From Cryoendolithus antarcticus (lineage: Eukaryota > Ascomycota > Dothideomycetes > Cladosporiales > Cladosporiaceae): a DNA stretch of 64,000 nt. The stretch spans positions 124,001-188,000 of the forward strand of contig NAJO01000004.1 of NCBI GenBank assembly GCA_002077065.1. Direction: 5' to 3'. Shown here one piece after another: positions 9,778-18,948 of the stretch. Within the stretch, counting starts at the first letter, position 1; each line of letters opens with the position of its first letter. The position numbers and the translations under genes were made by a program. The notes below the pieces were generated by a model. It had not been told where the DNA came from. It ran no database searches and saw only the letters and a list, made by a program, of their open reading frames with translations.

Positions 9778-11592
9778 ATGGCCCGCTTCCTCCCCACCCT
9801 CGCAGCAACCCGCCTGCAAGCCACGACGTACCTCCTCGGCATAGCCCTCTTCAGCATCGCCTTCCTCGTCTTCCTCAACAGCAGCATCTCCTTCGTCGTC
9901 ACCGACGTTATCGGCCGTACCCACTCTGTTGGAGATGCGGTAGGAACTCTAGGCTTCGCCGACGAGCTCCTAGCACTGGTCGCGTGCCCGGTATGGGGGC
10001 TCTTGAGCGACCGCATTGGCGTGCGGACGGTGGCGGTATTGGGATATGCGATCGTTGGGGTTAGTCTGGTGGCATTGGTGCAGAGTCGGGAGGTGTATCC
10101 CGATCTGCTGATGGGGAGGTTGGGGTTTAGTATTGGAGGAGCGGCATGCTCGACTATGGTCACCGCTGTGTTGCCGACTATGGTTACGAGGAGGAGCAGA
10201 TCTGGAGAAGAGGAGGAGCAGCAGATGGCTGTGGCGGCGAACAGGGATGTCAGTCGATTGCAGGACGAAGAGAGGCCGAGCAGGGACAGCAGTCGAGGGC
10301 ATATGGCTACGGCAAGTGTGTCGAGCGAGCTTACTATCACACCCGGACGATATCAGTCACAGTCACGGTCGAGATCACGACATCCTGACAGTCCGCCACT
10401 GAAGCGAGCTGACAAGGCACAGGAGACAGACGGCACTTCACAGCTCGCAGGCTTCGTGGGCATGTTCACTGGTATCGGAGCTCTAGTCGCGCTGGCCGTC
10501 TTCCTCCCGCTACCTGCCTATTTCCAGAAGCGCGGCAGCACACCTGCAGCTGGTGTTCAATACAGCTTCTATCTAGTTGGTGCTGTTGCCTTTGCAGTTG
10601 CGGTCTTCATCTTCTTTGGCCTTCGCGACCTGCCAGGCGAAAAAGGGAAGTCCATCACCTCGCTCTGGCGTACAGACAAGCTCAGTAAAACCAAGCTCGA
10701 CGACAGATTAACTCCTCAAGCGACACACTCATATCTGACCCTTCTCACTTCATCCCTCAAACTCGGCTTTACGGACCCATCGATCGGACTCGGCTACGTC
10801 GGCGGCTTCGTTGCTCGAGCTTCGAGCGTCGGCATCTCGCTCTTCATCCCGTTATTTGTGAACGCCTACTTTGTCCGTCAAGGATTATGTAAGTCGAACC
10901 CGCACAGCATCCCGGACATCAAAGACGAATGCGCGAAAGCCTATCTACTCGCGTCAGGACTCTCCGGCATTGCTGAGACAGCAGCTCTTATCTGCGCTCC
11001 TCTGTTCGGTTGGCTAGGTGGCCGCGTGGCGGATGGGAAGGCTGAGTGGCCGCTGCTTGGTGCAAGTGTGATGGGTATACTAGGCTACGTAGGCTTTGGT
11101 CTGGTCAAGAATCCGGATGCTTTCCACGGCGGAGACAAATGGGCAATGCTATCAATCATCGCCATTGGCATCAGTCAGATCGGCGCTATCGTCTGCTCTC
11201 TCGCCCTGCTAGGAAGAGGCATCAACAGTGCTCCCGAACATAACAGACCAGGCACCGCAGACACCTTACGCGCAAACGGTCACAACCGGGCCGATGACGC
11301 TGAGGCCGCACCACTACTGTCCGAGTCTGCCAGCGATAGTCACGGTGGAGTTCCCGATCGCAGCCAGCTGAAAGGCAGCATCGCCGGTATTTACAGCCTG
11401 GCAGGTGGCGCTGGCATACTATTGCTTACGAAGCTGGGTGGCGTGCTATTTGATCGATGGACACCAGGCGCGCCGTTCTTCATGTTGGCGATCTTTAATG
11501 CGATACTGTTCTTGGCCGTCGCTGCTGTTGGTTGCGGCGCGGCATTGCGGCGGAGACGAGGCGAGCCCGAGGCCACGCTGGGAGCGAGCTGA
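9778..11592 (+). CDS. MFS transporter with extended hydrophilic loops
   Basis: Intronless, 604 residues, start in good context (CAAG-ATG-G). I count 12 membrane segments: about residues 16-41, 56-77, 81-101, 107-136, 222-246, 260-281, 340-366, 389-413, 420-442, 455-478, 528-550 and 560-584. The MFS signature between segments 2 and 3 is GLLSDRIGVR (G-x3-D-R-x-G-x-R). Long polar loops follow segment 4 (about 85 residues, Arg/Ser/Glu-rich), segment 6 and segment 10; the extra loop after segment 4 is unusual, since the usual large loop follows segment 6. The substrate is unknown. There is no sugar-porter PESPRW or PETKG motif, so it is not a hexose carrier; a vesicular-amine-like or drug:H+ family is more likely. 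Confidence 0.85.
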   Translation: MARFLPTLAATRLQATTYLLGIALFSIAFLVFLNSSISFVVTDVIGRTHSVGDAVGTLGFADELLALVACPVWGLLSDRIGVRTVAVLGYAIVGVSLVALVQSREVYPDLLMGRLGFSIGGAACSTMVTAVLPTMVTRRSRSGEEEEQQMAVAANRDVSRLQDEERPSRDSSRGHMATASVSSELTITPGRYQSQSRSRSRHPDSPPLKRADKAQETDGTSQLAGFVGMFTGIGALVALAVFLPLPAYFQKRGSTPAAGVQYSFYLVGAVAFAVAVFIFFGLRDLPGEKGKSITSLWRTDKLSKTKLDDRLTPQATHSYLTLLTSSLKLGFTDPSIGLGYVGGFVARASSVGISLFIPLFVNAYFVRQGLCKSNPHSIPDIKDECAKAYLLASGLSGIAETAALICAPLFGWLGGRVADGKAEWPLLGASVMGILGYVGFGLVKNPDAFHGGDKWAMLSIIAIGISQIGAIVCSLALLGRGINSAPEHNRPGTADTLRANGHNRADDAEAAPLLSESASDSHGGVPDRSQLKGSIAGIYSLAGGAGILLLTKLGGVLFDRWTPGAPFFMLAIFNAILFLAVAAVGCGAALRRRRGEPEATLGAS

Positions 11593-12190
11593 AGACCTAC
11601 AGATCGGCTGCCTGGATTGTAGCTTGCCTGGGTATGCATACATCGGTTGTGATGTGGAGACGCAATCTATATCGCTAAGCGCTTACTCATCTATATTTGG
11701 CAGGGCTGCAGGTACTGTGCCGCAGCTGGACATGCAGCCAACTGCAACCAACGAGAGCCGCGCGAGCAATGCGAATGGCGATATTGCGGCACTTGTTCAC
11801 AGTGTCGATACGAATATGACCGTGATGCCATTGTGCATGCCTGACTTGGCAAAGTTTACGCGAGCGACGCAACCTTGCGTTGTACCGATGGCGCAGACCG
11901 AAATCAGCCTGCGCCAATACCAACTGCATAGCGGACGCGCTCCTGACACGCGTAGATGCTGGCCTCAGACACATATGATGATGTCGCGGAGCTTAGTGAC
12001 GGCACAGTCGCGACACTATCCAGCATTCGGCCCCAGATGTGCAGGCGGCAGCGAAGCGCTGCTGTGCCGCAGAACAGACGGGCAGGGACACGATATAGTG
12101 TTGTCTGGTCGCCACAAAGGGTGACTTCTCTCGTCACCCTACATCAAGCTATTTTTATAGACCCTGCGAGACGCACCAACCACATCCGCC
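11593..12190. other. intergenic, upstream of the secreted repeat-peptide gene
   Basis: About 600 bp with no supportable gene. It holds the MFS gene's 3' region and the promoter of the secreted peptide precursor. An AT-richer CTATTTTTATAGACC stretch about 40 bp before the ATG could serve as a core promoter element. Confidence 0.4.
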
Positions 12191-12897
12191 ATGGTCCGCC
12201 TTGCGCTCATGATCGCTCTGCTCGCTAGCACATGTCTCGCAAGGTGCGATAATCACCTTCTGCATGCTAGATCCACTCCACTCTAACACCAAGACACAGT
12301 CCAGTACCTTCCCGCGTCTTCGATCCATATTACACGCGCCCAACAGCCCTCGTCGCCCCGGAGCAATGGCTTGACAAGCGGTCCGCCGAGCCTGCGGCCG
12401 GTCGTAAAGGCTACAACGCCTTGCCGCAGGCCACTCCAGCGGCGACGGTTGAGGGTGTCGGGACTCGAGAGGCCGGTCGTAAAGGCTACAACGCGCTTCC
12501 ACAGACATCGCCAGCTTCATCGGCAGATGGTCTAGAAGCACGCGAAGCCGGCAGGGGAGGTTATAACGGGCCCCCGGTCAAAGATCCCCCTGATGTATGC
12601 TCTGTCCAACGCAGCGTGTTTGGTGACTGGACTGACACTCAACATGAAGGTGGAGCCTGACAGTGTAAAGAACGGCGAAATTCTAGAGGCGCGTGACAGT
12701 GGGAGGGGAGGGTTCAATGGGGCTGACAAGGCGCCGGATGTTGTAAGTGGGCTCACTACAGTCATTGGGGACCATGCTGATACTCTGCGCAGGTTGGGCC
12801 AGATGTGATGCCAACGGAAGGCTTCAAGCGCGAAGCCGAGACCGAGGTGATAGAGCCTCAGGAACCGCAGCCGAGAGACCCGGGGCGGGTGCGATGA
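12191..12897 (+). CDS. secreted repeat-peptide precursor (KEX2-processed repeat protein, KEP-like)
   Basis: Four exons join in frame: 12191-12243, 12300-12594, 12650-12742 and 12793-12897, giving 181 residues. The introns are 56, 55 and 50 nt, with a CTGAC branch site in intron 2. Residues 1-17 (MVRLALMIALLASTCLA) form a signal peptide; its last residue closes exon 1. A pro-region ends at the dibasic K44-R45. Then come four repeats: AGRKGYNALPQ (51-61), AGRKGYNALPQ (76-86), AGRGGYNG (101-108) and SGRGGFNG (133-140). The repeats from the second on follow an Arg-Glu-Ala or Arg-Asp-Ser step (R74-EA, R99-EA, R131-DS). K159-R160-EAE opens an acidic tail. KR followed by EA repeats is the layout that Kex2 and dipeptidyl aminopeptidase Ste13 process in yeast alpha-factor. 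There are no Cys residues in the mature region. If intron 2 is retained, the frame ends at 12660. The mature product and its function are inferred only. Confidence 0.8.
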
Positions 12898-12967
12898 GCA
12901 AAGAGCGACTAGTATGATAAGAGCAAGCACGGTGATCTAGCTACGAAGGTTCTGCTGCGAGCTCTAT

Positions 12968-13917
12968 TCAGACCTCCGAACGCCCTGTTCCATTCCTCCA
13001 AGCCTCGCTCTCCCGCACTGCCTCGTCGAATGCCGCTTCTCGCCGAGCCGCCCATTGCGAGACTTCTCCATCCGACCAGTCCACGAGGTCCCACGTCTCA
13101 CATTCCTCGATCTCGTTCCTTGCAAGTCCCAAGTGCTGCTCCAACCGACGCGCTGCTTGATATGATTGTGCATCCTCCACTTCATACTCACCCAGTCCCA
13201 GCTGCTTCTCCAACGCCCGCGCTCGCCGATACCTTTCGCCATTGAGGAACTCGAGGCGTAGGTCTTCAGGTGTTTTGTCTCCAAGTGCTGCAAGATCCGC
13301 ATGGCGAACCACCGACGTGACACTACTCATGCCCGTTATGGCCTCGGCTGAGACTTCAAGCTCGCCTGCTGGCCAGAACAGGGCTGCAGCGACGTGATTG
13401 AGCGCCGCGATGACACCGCCTGGCTTGCTCAGCAGCCCCCAATGTTCGCCCCTGCGCACACGTACCAAGCTCACTCGTGCTTCCGACCTGGCCTCGAGAT
13501 CAAGCTGCATGTAGTTCCAGGGCGGGTCATCAGCGTGGTAGTACCGACCTCGATCGATCCGCAAGCGCCGCAGACTCGCTATCACAGGCTGGCAGACTTT
13601 CTGATCCGCTATCACGCACGACCAGGCCGATGCACCATCGTGCATCCAGAAACAGTTGATGGACCAGAAGATCAGCAGGCACTCATGGCGGCATGCTCGT
13701 GAGACTTGAGTCAAGCCACGGAGCTGTATCGTGCGCAGTGGGTATTTCCTTTGAGCTGCCGGGAGATAACGGAATACAATCGGTTCATCGCTCAAGAGTG
13801 CCAGTTTGTAGATGGTGTTGCGAATCTGGTGTGAAATTAGCAGATGTACTCGTCTCGAGTCTCTGTGAGAGTCCTGACTTCGGGGCTCAGGCTAAAGAAG
13901 CGAGATGGTTCCCGCAT
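12968..13917 (-). CDS. F-box-like / 2EXR-type fungal protein
   Basis: Two exons (13917-13879 and 13825-12968) encode about 298 residues. The first exon supplies an ATG and the joined N-terminus MREPSRFFSLSPEIRNTIYKLAL. This opening (F-x-L-P-x-E-[IL]-R-N-x-I-Y) is the hallmark of the very large family of degenerate F-box/2EXR proteins in Dothideomycetes. It is followed by LTQVSRACRHECLLIFWSINCFWM, the second conserved block. The donor is GTCAGG, a less common variant. The C-terminal third is charged and helical (EYEVEDAQSYQAARRLEQHL). The function is unknown; members may act as substrate adaptors, but this is not shown. The gene is convergent with the repeat-peptide gene, with 70 bp between the stops. 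Confidence 0.75.
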
Positions 13918-14674
13918 CACTTCACGCTTGCGCCGCCTTACAGGATTGTCGGCGGCGTCAGTCTTCTGGCTGGTTGCTCCAGTGCGTGCCATTGATGATG
14001 CGCACAGTGAGACCGCAGCGTCAGGTATGTGGTGCGGTTCTTTGTCAATTTATTTTAGGACGAAGTCTACAATTTTCTAAGGTGAAGTCGGAAGTCGCAG
14101 GCAGCCACATTCATCAACGGAAGGCAAGACGTGGAGTGACATCTTTCCAGGCCTGTTCAACGTAAGTCAGCTACATTTATGGTTCAACATAGAAGTATAC
14201 GACGTAGATCAGACGCATAGCGCAGTCGAGTGCTTGACTGCTCTACAGGGCGAGACTAATGGTGCATCTCACTTACCCAGGGCAGACCTGCTCACCGCAG
14301 TGAACATAAGTACCTACCTCCGCTTCTCCAGAAATTTGCTGCCTATTCTCTGCGACACTGAGTAAAAGATCTACTGTGGCGGGTGTACTTGTGGTAGCAC
14401 AGGAGATTCGGATCATTCGAGCAGATGAGGTATGCCACCCAAGAGGCCTGAACGTAATGGCTAAGCCGGAATCGGCGAGGTGACGAAGATAGGTGAGGCT
14501 GCATCGGATGGTGCGATATTCGAATGCTCAAGAATGCATAAGACAGATCAGCAGTGTGGCGGGCTACAAGCAGCCATATCCCATTTTGGTGGCTATGCAT
14601 CTTTTCCTTCGACGGGTGCCCAGTATGTACCCGAGCTCATCTACACCACGCCATGCATGTCTCGTCACAATTGC
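13918..14674. other. intergenic, about 750 bp
   Basis: Promoter of the F-box-like gene and 3' region of the FKBP gene. Short open frames exist but none has a domain. I see nothing else here. Confidence 0.4.
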
Positions 14675-15151
14675 CTACAACTCCTTACTCGCACCCTCCT
14701 TCGCCACTCCCGCAATGCTCACCAGCTCCGTCTCAAAGATCAACACACTATTCGCGGGAATCGGGCCCATAGCCCTGCTGCCATAGCCATACTCAGGCTG
14801 CACTGTCAAAGTCCTCTTCTCGCCAGGGCACATATCCAGCAATCCTTGGTCCCAGCCCTTGATCACTTGGCCCTTGCCGACGTGGAAGCTCAGCGGCTGG
14901 CCGCGGTTGTAGGAGGCGTCGAATTCGGAGCCATCGGACTCGAGAGTTCCGCGGTAGTGGACGTCGACTTTGTCGCCTGCGTAGTTGTCAGCACATGTAA
15001 GACGTGCGGGCAGGGAGTGACTGGACGGACCAGCTTTCGTCTTGCGCGAGCACTCTACAGGTGTCGTGACCTCGATGTTGAGAGGCTTGTCGAGAGCGGT
15101 CACGCTGGTGAGCAGAAGCGCAAGCGCTGCTGTGAACGATGTGAAGCGCAT
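14675..15151 (-). CDS. FPR2: ER-type FK506-binding peptidyl-prolyl isomerase (FKBP2 family)
   Basis: Peptidyl-prolyl cis-trans isomerase that helps fold proteins in the secretory pathway. Two exons (15151-15031 and 14976-14675) encode 140 residues, the usual FKBP2 length. The intron has a rare GTCCGT donor and a CTGAC branch site. Residues 1-19 ([19 protein letters not shown]) are a signal peptide. The FKBP domain follows: [56 protein letters not shown] and [26 protein letters not shown]. It contains the drug-pocket residues Y, F, D, the V-I-x-G-W block and the final aromatic F. The protein ends in SKEL, a weak match to an HDEL-type ER retrieval signal. It is divergent with the ubiquitin protease gene at 15923. 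Confidence 0.93.
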   Translation of the reverse strand: MRFTSFTAALALLLTSVTALDKPLNIEVTTPVECSRKTKAGPSSHSLPARLTCADNYAGDKVDVHYRGTLESDGSEFDASYNRGQPLSFHVGKGQVIKGWDQGLLDMCPGEKRTLTVQPEYGYGSRAMGPIPANSVLIFETELVSIAGVAKEGASKEL

Positions 15152-15922
15152 GGTGCGTGGTGTTCTGAGATGGTGTGCTGTAGAAAGCAGCGCTGTACAA
15201 GTCGCGGTGTAGTCCCAATGCCACCTTGCTAAATGTAGGGCAGCGATGTCATTGGCGGGGCAAGTCAAAGGCCCCACTTTCGAAATAGGCAAATTTCGTC
15301 CGTGCGCTCCCTATAAGCTGTGAAAGCCTAAATCTGCGGCTTCACTTACTCAATGTTCGCACAAAGCATGTGCTCATAGCTGCCTTCGCGAGTCGTAATG
15401 CGTCACCATTCCTTCTACCGATCAGGCATGCAGTGCATATGGTATCCGCATAGCAACGACGACAACTCGTACCAAACCTCGCTGCTGTTCTCGCGTGAGT
15501 CGACCAATCGACTCGTGATTTCACGTGATGACCCATGAGAGTCGCCCATTAGGCTTTCGACTCACACGACTTTGGCCCAATCAGTCAGGTGTCCTCACGT
15601 GACAGACCTATCAGAGTCTACCCTGCACTGATGCGCACATCCCAAGTGAAGGATGTCGAAATGTCTTACCGTGGTAGCTTTCTATGTCTTATAGAACTCA
15701 ATTGCTGCATTCGCTTAAGTGAAGTATCAAATACTGCGCTTCTTCCTCTCAAATGAGACCTGGACTGCTTCAGTAAATACTACTTCTCTGCACACACTCA
15801 TATCCACACACTTTTGCATCAACATCTTTACAACTTCTCTTCAATCACACCTTGACTACTGACAAGTCATTCCCTTATCTCTCCTCACACATCCTCATTC
15901 TCTTCAAATCAACAACATCATC
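15152..15922. promoter_or_regulatory. divergent promoter of FKBP2-like and ubiquitin-protease genes
   Basis: A 771-bp spacer between two outward-facing start codons. It contains two CACGTG boxes and two CCAAT boxes (listed separately). The stretch before the plus-strand gene is rich in C, T and A (15780-15920), a common fungal core-promoter and 5' untranslated composition. Confidence 0.5.
15504..15601. promoter_or_regulatory. paired CCAAT and CACGTG elements
   Basis: Two CCAAT boxes (15504-15508 and 15577-15581) each lie 14-15 bp before a CACGTGA box (15522-15527 and 15596-15601). The two CCAAT-CACGTG pairs repeat with a spacing of about 73-74 bp. CCAAT is bound by the HAP complex and CACGTG by bHLH factors in ascomycetes. 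That these sites act here is inferred from their ordered pairing. Confidence 0.5.
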
Positions 15923-17476
15923 ATGTCTACCTCCGTAGCTGAGATGATGGCTAACATCAGAGCCGACCACAACGCAGCATACCGCAGCACCTCGACTAAG
16001 CGCAAGGCGACTGCTGCACCCGAAGCGAGCAGGCCAGTGAAGCGCTCCAGGACCGAGTTGGAGGAATCGAGTGCGGGACCAGTGAGAAGCACCGTGCCAG
16101 CCGATCAAGTCAAGTCACGCAAGCGCAAAGCCGCTGCGATCGAGGATGAAGAAGTCACGTCGGAGTCGAAGAAGCCGCGCATCTCAAGCGCCGAATCAAT
16201 GAAGCACGACAGCCCGATGATGGGCGGACAGAAGCCGATTGCAGCGAAGCCAAGGAAGATCTCCGGAGGAAGGGAGCGCAAGCCGAAGGGAGTCGAAGCG
16301 AAGGTACCGTCGCCTGAAGACGAAGAGGCTTTGAAGAAGCCTACTGGAGTGAACGGATCGAAGTCGAGTGATGCGACGTCGGAGCAAGAGAAGGGCAGAA
16401 AAATGTTTCATGGCATCATCAACCATGAGAACAATTGCTTCTTCAGCTCGGTCATTCAGCTGATGGACGCAGCATTCGATGGCACCAAGGCCGATGAGCT
16501 GCTCGGTGAAGTCGACAGGACCAGCGACATTGAGCTACCGGATCTGACGCCAATGGACGTGGAGAAGAGCGGAGTGAAGGGAGCGAAGAAGCTGCAGAAG
16601 TTGGCGGAATCGAAGCTTGGAATGCTGAAGAAAGAAGTGAAGTCCAAGGTGGATGCTGCACTCAGAGCCAGGAATTTGGACACCATCAGCATCGCCAAAC
16701 ATCTCCGGGACTTGCTCGAGGACCTCCGCAGTGACAAGCAGTACATCAGTGCTTACGCCTTCCAACAGCTGCTGGCCTTGGGATGCCCGGATGACAACAT
16801 CAACGCCAGCACTCGCCGCAACATGGCCGGTGCGACTCAGCAGGACTGCTTCGAGTTATACACATTACTCCTAGAGGTTCTCGAACAAGACAAGCTTACC
16901 AAGGACGCCGCTGGACTGACGAGGTCCTTCGCTGTCGAGGAGCAAGTGACGCCAGTCTGCAAGTCATGCAACCACAAGGGCGAGTCGCGGAAAGTACGGA
17001 GCAACTTCATTGATGTTGCTGTACCGAAGAAGGGGCCAGCTGATCTGGCCGAGCTGCTCAAGAGGACTGACATCTCAGAGCTTGAGATGAAGTGCTCGAA
17101 CTGTGGTCACTCTGCACAGCATCAGGTGTCAACTTACAGCAAGCTACCTGAGAACCTCGTCATCAGACTGACCCGGGTCGACTGGATGACTGGCACGAAG
17201 ATCAACACCATCGTCGACCTGCCAAGTGAGCTGGAATTCAGTCAGCCACGCAAGATGAAGTACAGGCTCGACGCTGTGGTGAGGCACAAGGGTATGAGCG
17301 CCAATGCCGGGCATTACTTCGTGGACCGTCGCCGTACAAGTACAGGAGTGAAGGATAGAGAGTCGGAGTGGGTCAGGATTGACGACGATGTCGTGAGTGA
17401 TGCGACGGAGGCGATGAGGATGAATGGCCACAAGGGTCAGGCGGTATTGGTGCTGTACAAGATTGTGAGCGAGTAG
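15923..17476 (+). CDS. divergent nuclear ubiquitin-specific protease (USP, peptidase C19)
   Basis: Intronless, 517 residues. Residues 1-155 are basic and low complexity with several nuclear-localisation-like clusters (PVKRSR, KSRKRK, KKPR). The Cys box is GIINHENNCFFSS, with Cys172 as nucleophile; it differs from the usual GLxNxGNTCYxN. A QQDCFELYTLLLEVLE block matches the QQDxxEF motif. A CxxC...CxxC zinc ribbon follows (CKSCNH and CSNCGH). The His box is NAGHYFVDRR, with His464 as general base, and a later WVRIDDDVV block supplies the Asp. All catalytic residues appear present, so activity is plausible. The protein is shorter than most USPs and has an unusual basic N-terminus. Confidence 0.85.
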   Translation: MSTSVAEMMANIRADHNAAYRSTSTKRKATAAPEASRPVKRSRTELEESSAGPVRSTVPADQVKSRKRKAAAIEDEEVTSESKKPRISSAESMKHDSPMMGGQKPIAAKPRKISGGRERKPKGVEAKVPSPEDEEALKKPTGVNGSKSSDATSEQEKGRKMFHGIINHENNCFFSSVIQLMDAAFDGTKADELLGEVDRTSDIELPDLTPMDVEKSGVKGAKKLQKLAESKLGMLKKEVKSKVDAALRARNLDTISIAKHLRDLLEDLRSDKQYISAYAFQQLLALGCPDDNINASTRRNMAGATQQDCFELYTLLLEVLEQDKLTKDAAGLTRSFAVEEQVTPVCKSCNHKGESRKVRSNFIDVAVPKKGPADLAELLKRTDISELEMKCSNCGHSAQHQVSTYSKLPENLVIRLTRVDWMTGTKINTIVDLPSELEFSQPRKMKYRLDAVVRHKGMSANAGHYFVDRRRTSTGVKDRESEWVRIDDDVVSDATEAMRMNGHKGQAVLVLYKIVSE

Positions 17477-18199
17477 GCGTGAGACTGAGGAAAGGGTTGA
17501 GCCGAAGTGGCTATGGATAGGAGGAAGTGATGTGAGGCGAGCCAATGTGGCTAGATTTGGACTGCGAGAAAGCAATGGGAGTCGGACTGAGATGGATGAA
17601 AGTACTCAATGCATTCGGTCTTGACCGCGCTCTCATCGTTCCAACTTATCTAGTGCAAAACTGCGTGATATCACGTCTCACCTGCCATGCCCATAACATC
17701 CGTGACTCATCGACGCATACTACCAAACCAGGACTCTCCAGGAAAGTCGAGGCACGCTTCGGCTGCTACCAGCCCGAGTGCACGTCGAAGTTGCTGCCGG
17801 CGCGTTCTCGAGAGAGAGCGACGTACCTCAGACTATCAGCCTTGTGCAGTACCCGCTTCTCTCAACGATCGTGGCGAGAGATTTTGCTGCCCGTAAGTAT
17901 GAATGTGTGGGCACAAGAAAGGGAGGAGATGAAATGAGAAAGCCATCATAGCACGCGCAGGAGCTCTCCCACGGAGTTTAGACGGCGTTACTGCCATCAA
18001 CGTCGATCTGTCTCTATCTTGTGAACTGTACGAATCAGCATGTACTATGAACATTGAACAAAATGTAGACGAGCTAGCGGCGCAGCAGACGGCTGCTACG
18101 TCGACACACAACGCTGTTGATGATGACTCACGGCAAACGCCTCCGGGCCACAGCGATGCGCCGAACCCAGGTTATACCCACAATCACCCAACACTCACC
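17477..18199. other. intergenic, about 720 bp
   Basis: Holds the 3' region of the protease gene and the 5' region of the next gene. The frame of the downstream gene is open back to 18047, but the better start is at 18200. No other feature is seen. Confidence 0.4.
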
Positions 18200-18856
18200 A
18201 TGGACCCCAAACTCATAGACCGCATAGCCAACGCCCGCGCCATAGTAGACCGTCAAGCCACCAGCTTCCAGGCTGGTAGTCCTCCAGCACTTCCGCCCAT
18301 AGTCCCGACAATCGCAGCCTGGGACACCCGCACCTCTACTCTCCCCTCCCCCACCGAGCCACCTGCATTCACGCCCGCTGCACCCTTCCGCCCTCTGTTC
18401 GCCTTGGTGACGGATCCTCTGACCGGCGAAGTCCACCACCCAACAGTCCACTACGTCTTCTCCGACGACGAGGCTGATGGCAGTCCACTCACGGCCGCAG
18501 CTCTGCAAGCCATCGAAGATCAGGAGGACGCTACGTTGAGTGGGGCAGGGGAGGTAGAGGAGAGGGTCGTGGTATTGGATCTTCAGAGCGATGGGAAGAT
18601 TTTAGCTGGGGTGACGAGTCTGAGTGAGGCATGGCAAGGCCTGAGGACGGAAGTGGGCGTAGCACCGAGTTGGGGAGCAGGGAAGGGGGAGGGCGTGATG
18701 GTGAAGGTCACAGGGAAGGCAGTGGATGAGAAGACGAAAGGGGAAAGCAAGAAGGCAGAGGGATTGGAAGCGCTTGTGGAGCGATTTGAGGCGGGAATGG
18801 AGAGGCTGAGTGAAGTGATGGGAGCGGAGGATGGCAAGGGCGAAGGAGTGCTCTGA
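18200..18856 (+). CDS. conserved acidic fungal protein, function unknown
   Basis: Intronless, 218 residues from the ATG at 18200, which has a strong context (CACC-ATG-G). An upstream in-frame ATG at 18047 would add 51 low-complexity residues and is less likely. A conserved core, PFRPLFALVTDPLTGEVHHP followed by TVHYVFSDDEADG, resembles a motif I recall from unnamed Pezizomycotina proteins (HPTVHYIFSDDD). The C-terminal part is charged and helical (ALVERFEAGMERLSEVMG). No signal peptide or membrane segment is seen. I cannot assign a function. It is convergent with the Srs2-like helicase gene, only 92 bp apart. Confidence 0.72.
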   Translation: MDPKLIDRIANARAIVDRQATSFQAGSPPALPPIVPTIAAWDTRTSTLPSPTEPPAFTPAAPFRPLFALVTDPLTGEVHHPTVHYVFSDDEADGSPLTAAALQAIEDQEDATLSGAGEVEERVVVLDLQSDGKILAGVTSLSEAWQGLRTEVGVAPSWGAGKGEGVMVKVTGKAVDEKTKGESKKAEGLEALVERFEAGMERLSEVMGAEDGKGEGVL

Positions 18857-18948
18857 TCCAGCGAAATGCTGCGATGATTCATGATGCTATGCTAATGCTC
18901 GTAATGTATGTTTGGATAAAGCGATGATATCCGGCGGTTTCTCCACAG

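Noticed and set aside
12593..12808. Separate small gene starting at the ATG at 12593
   Set aside because: Its N-terminal part is the reading of intron 2; its repeat (SGRGGFNG) joins in frame to the upstream exon of the repeat-peptide gene.
14675..15292. Longer FKBP start at 15292
   Set aside because: The upstream residues are not conserved-looking and would bury the signal peptide; the start at 15151 gives the usual 140 residues.
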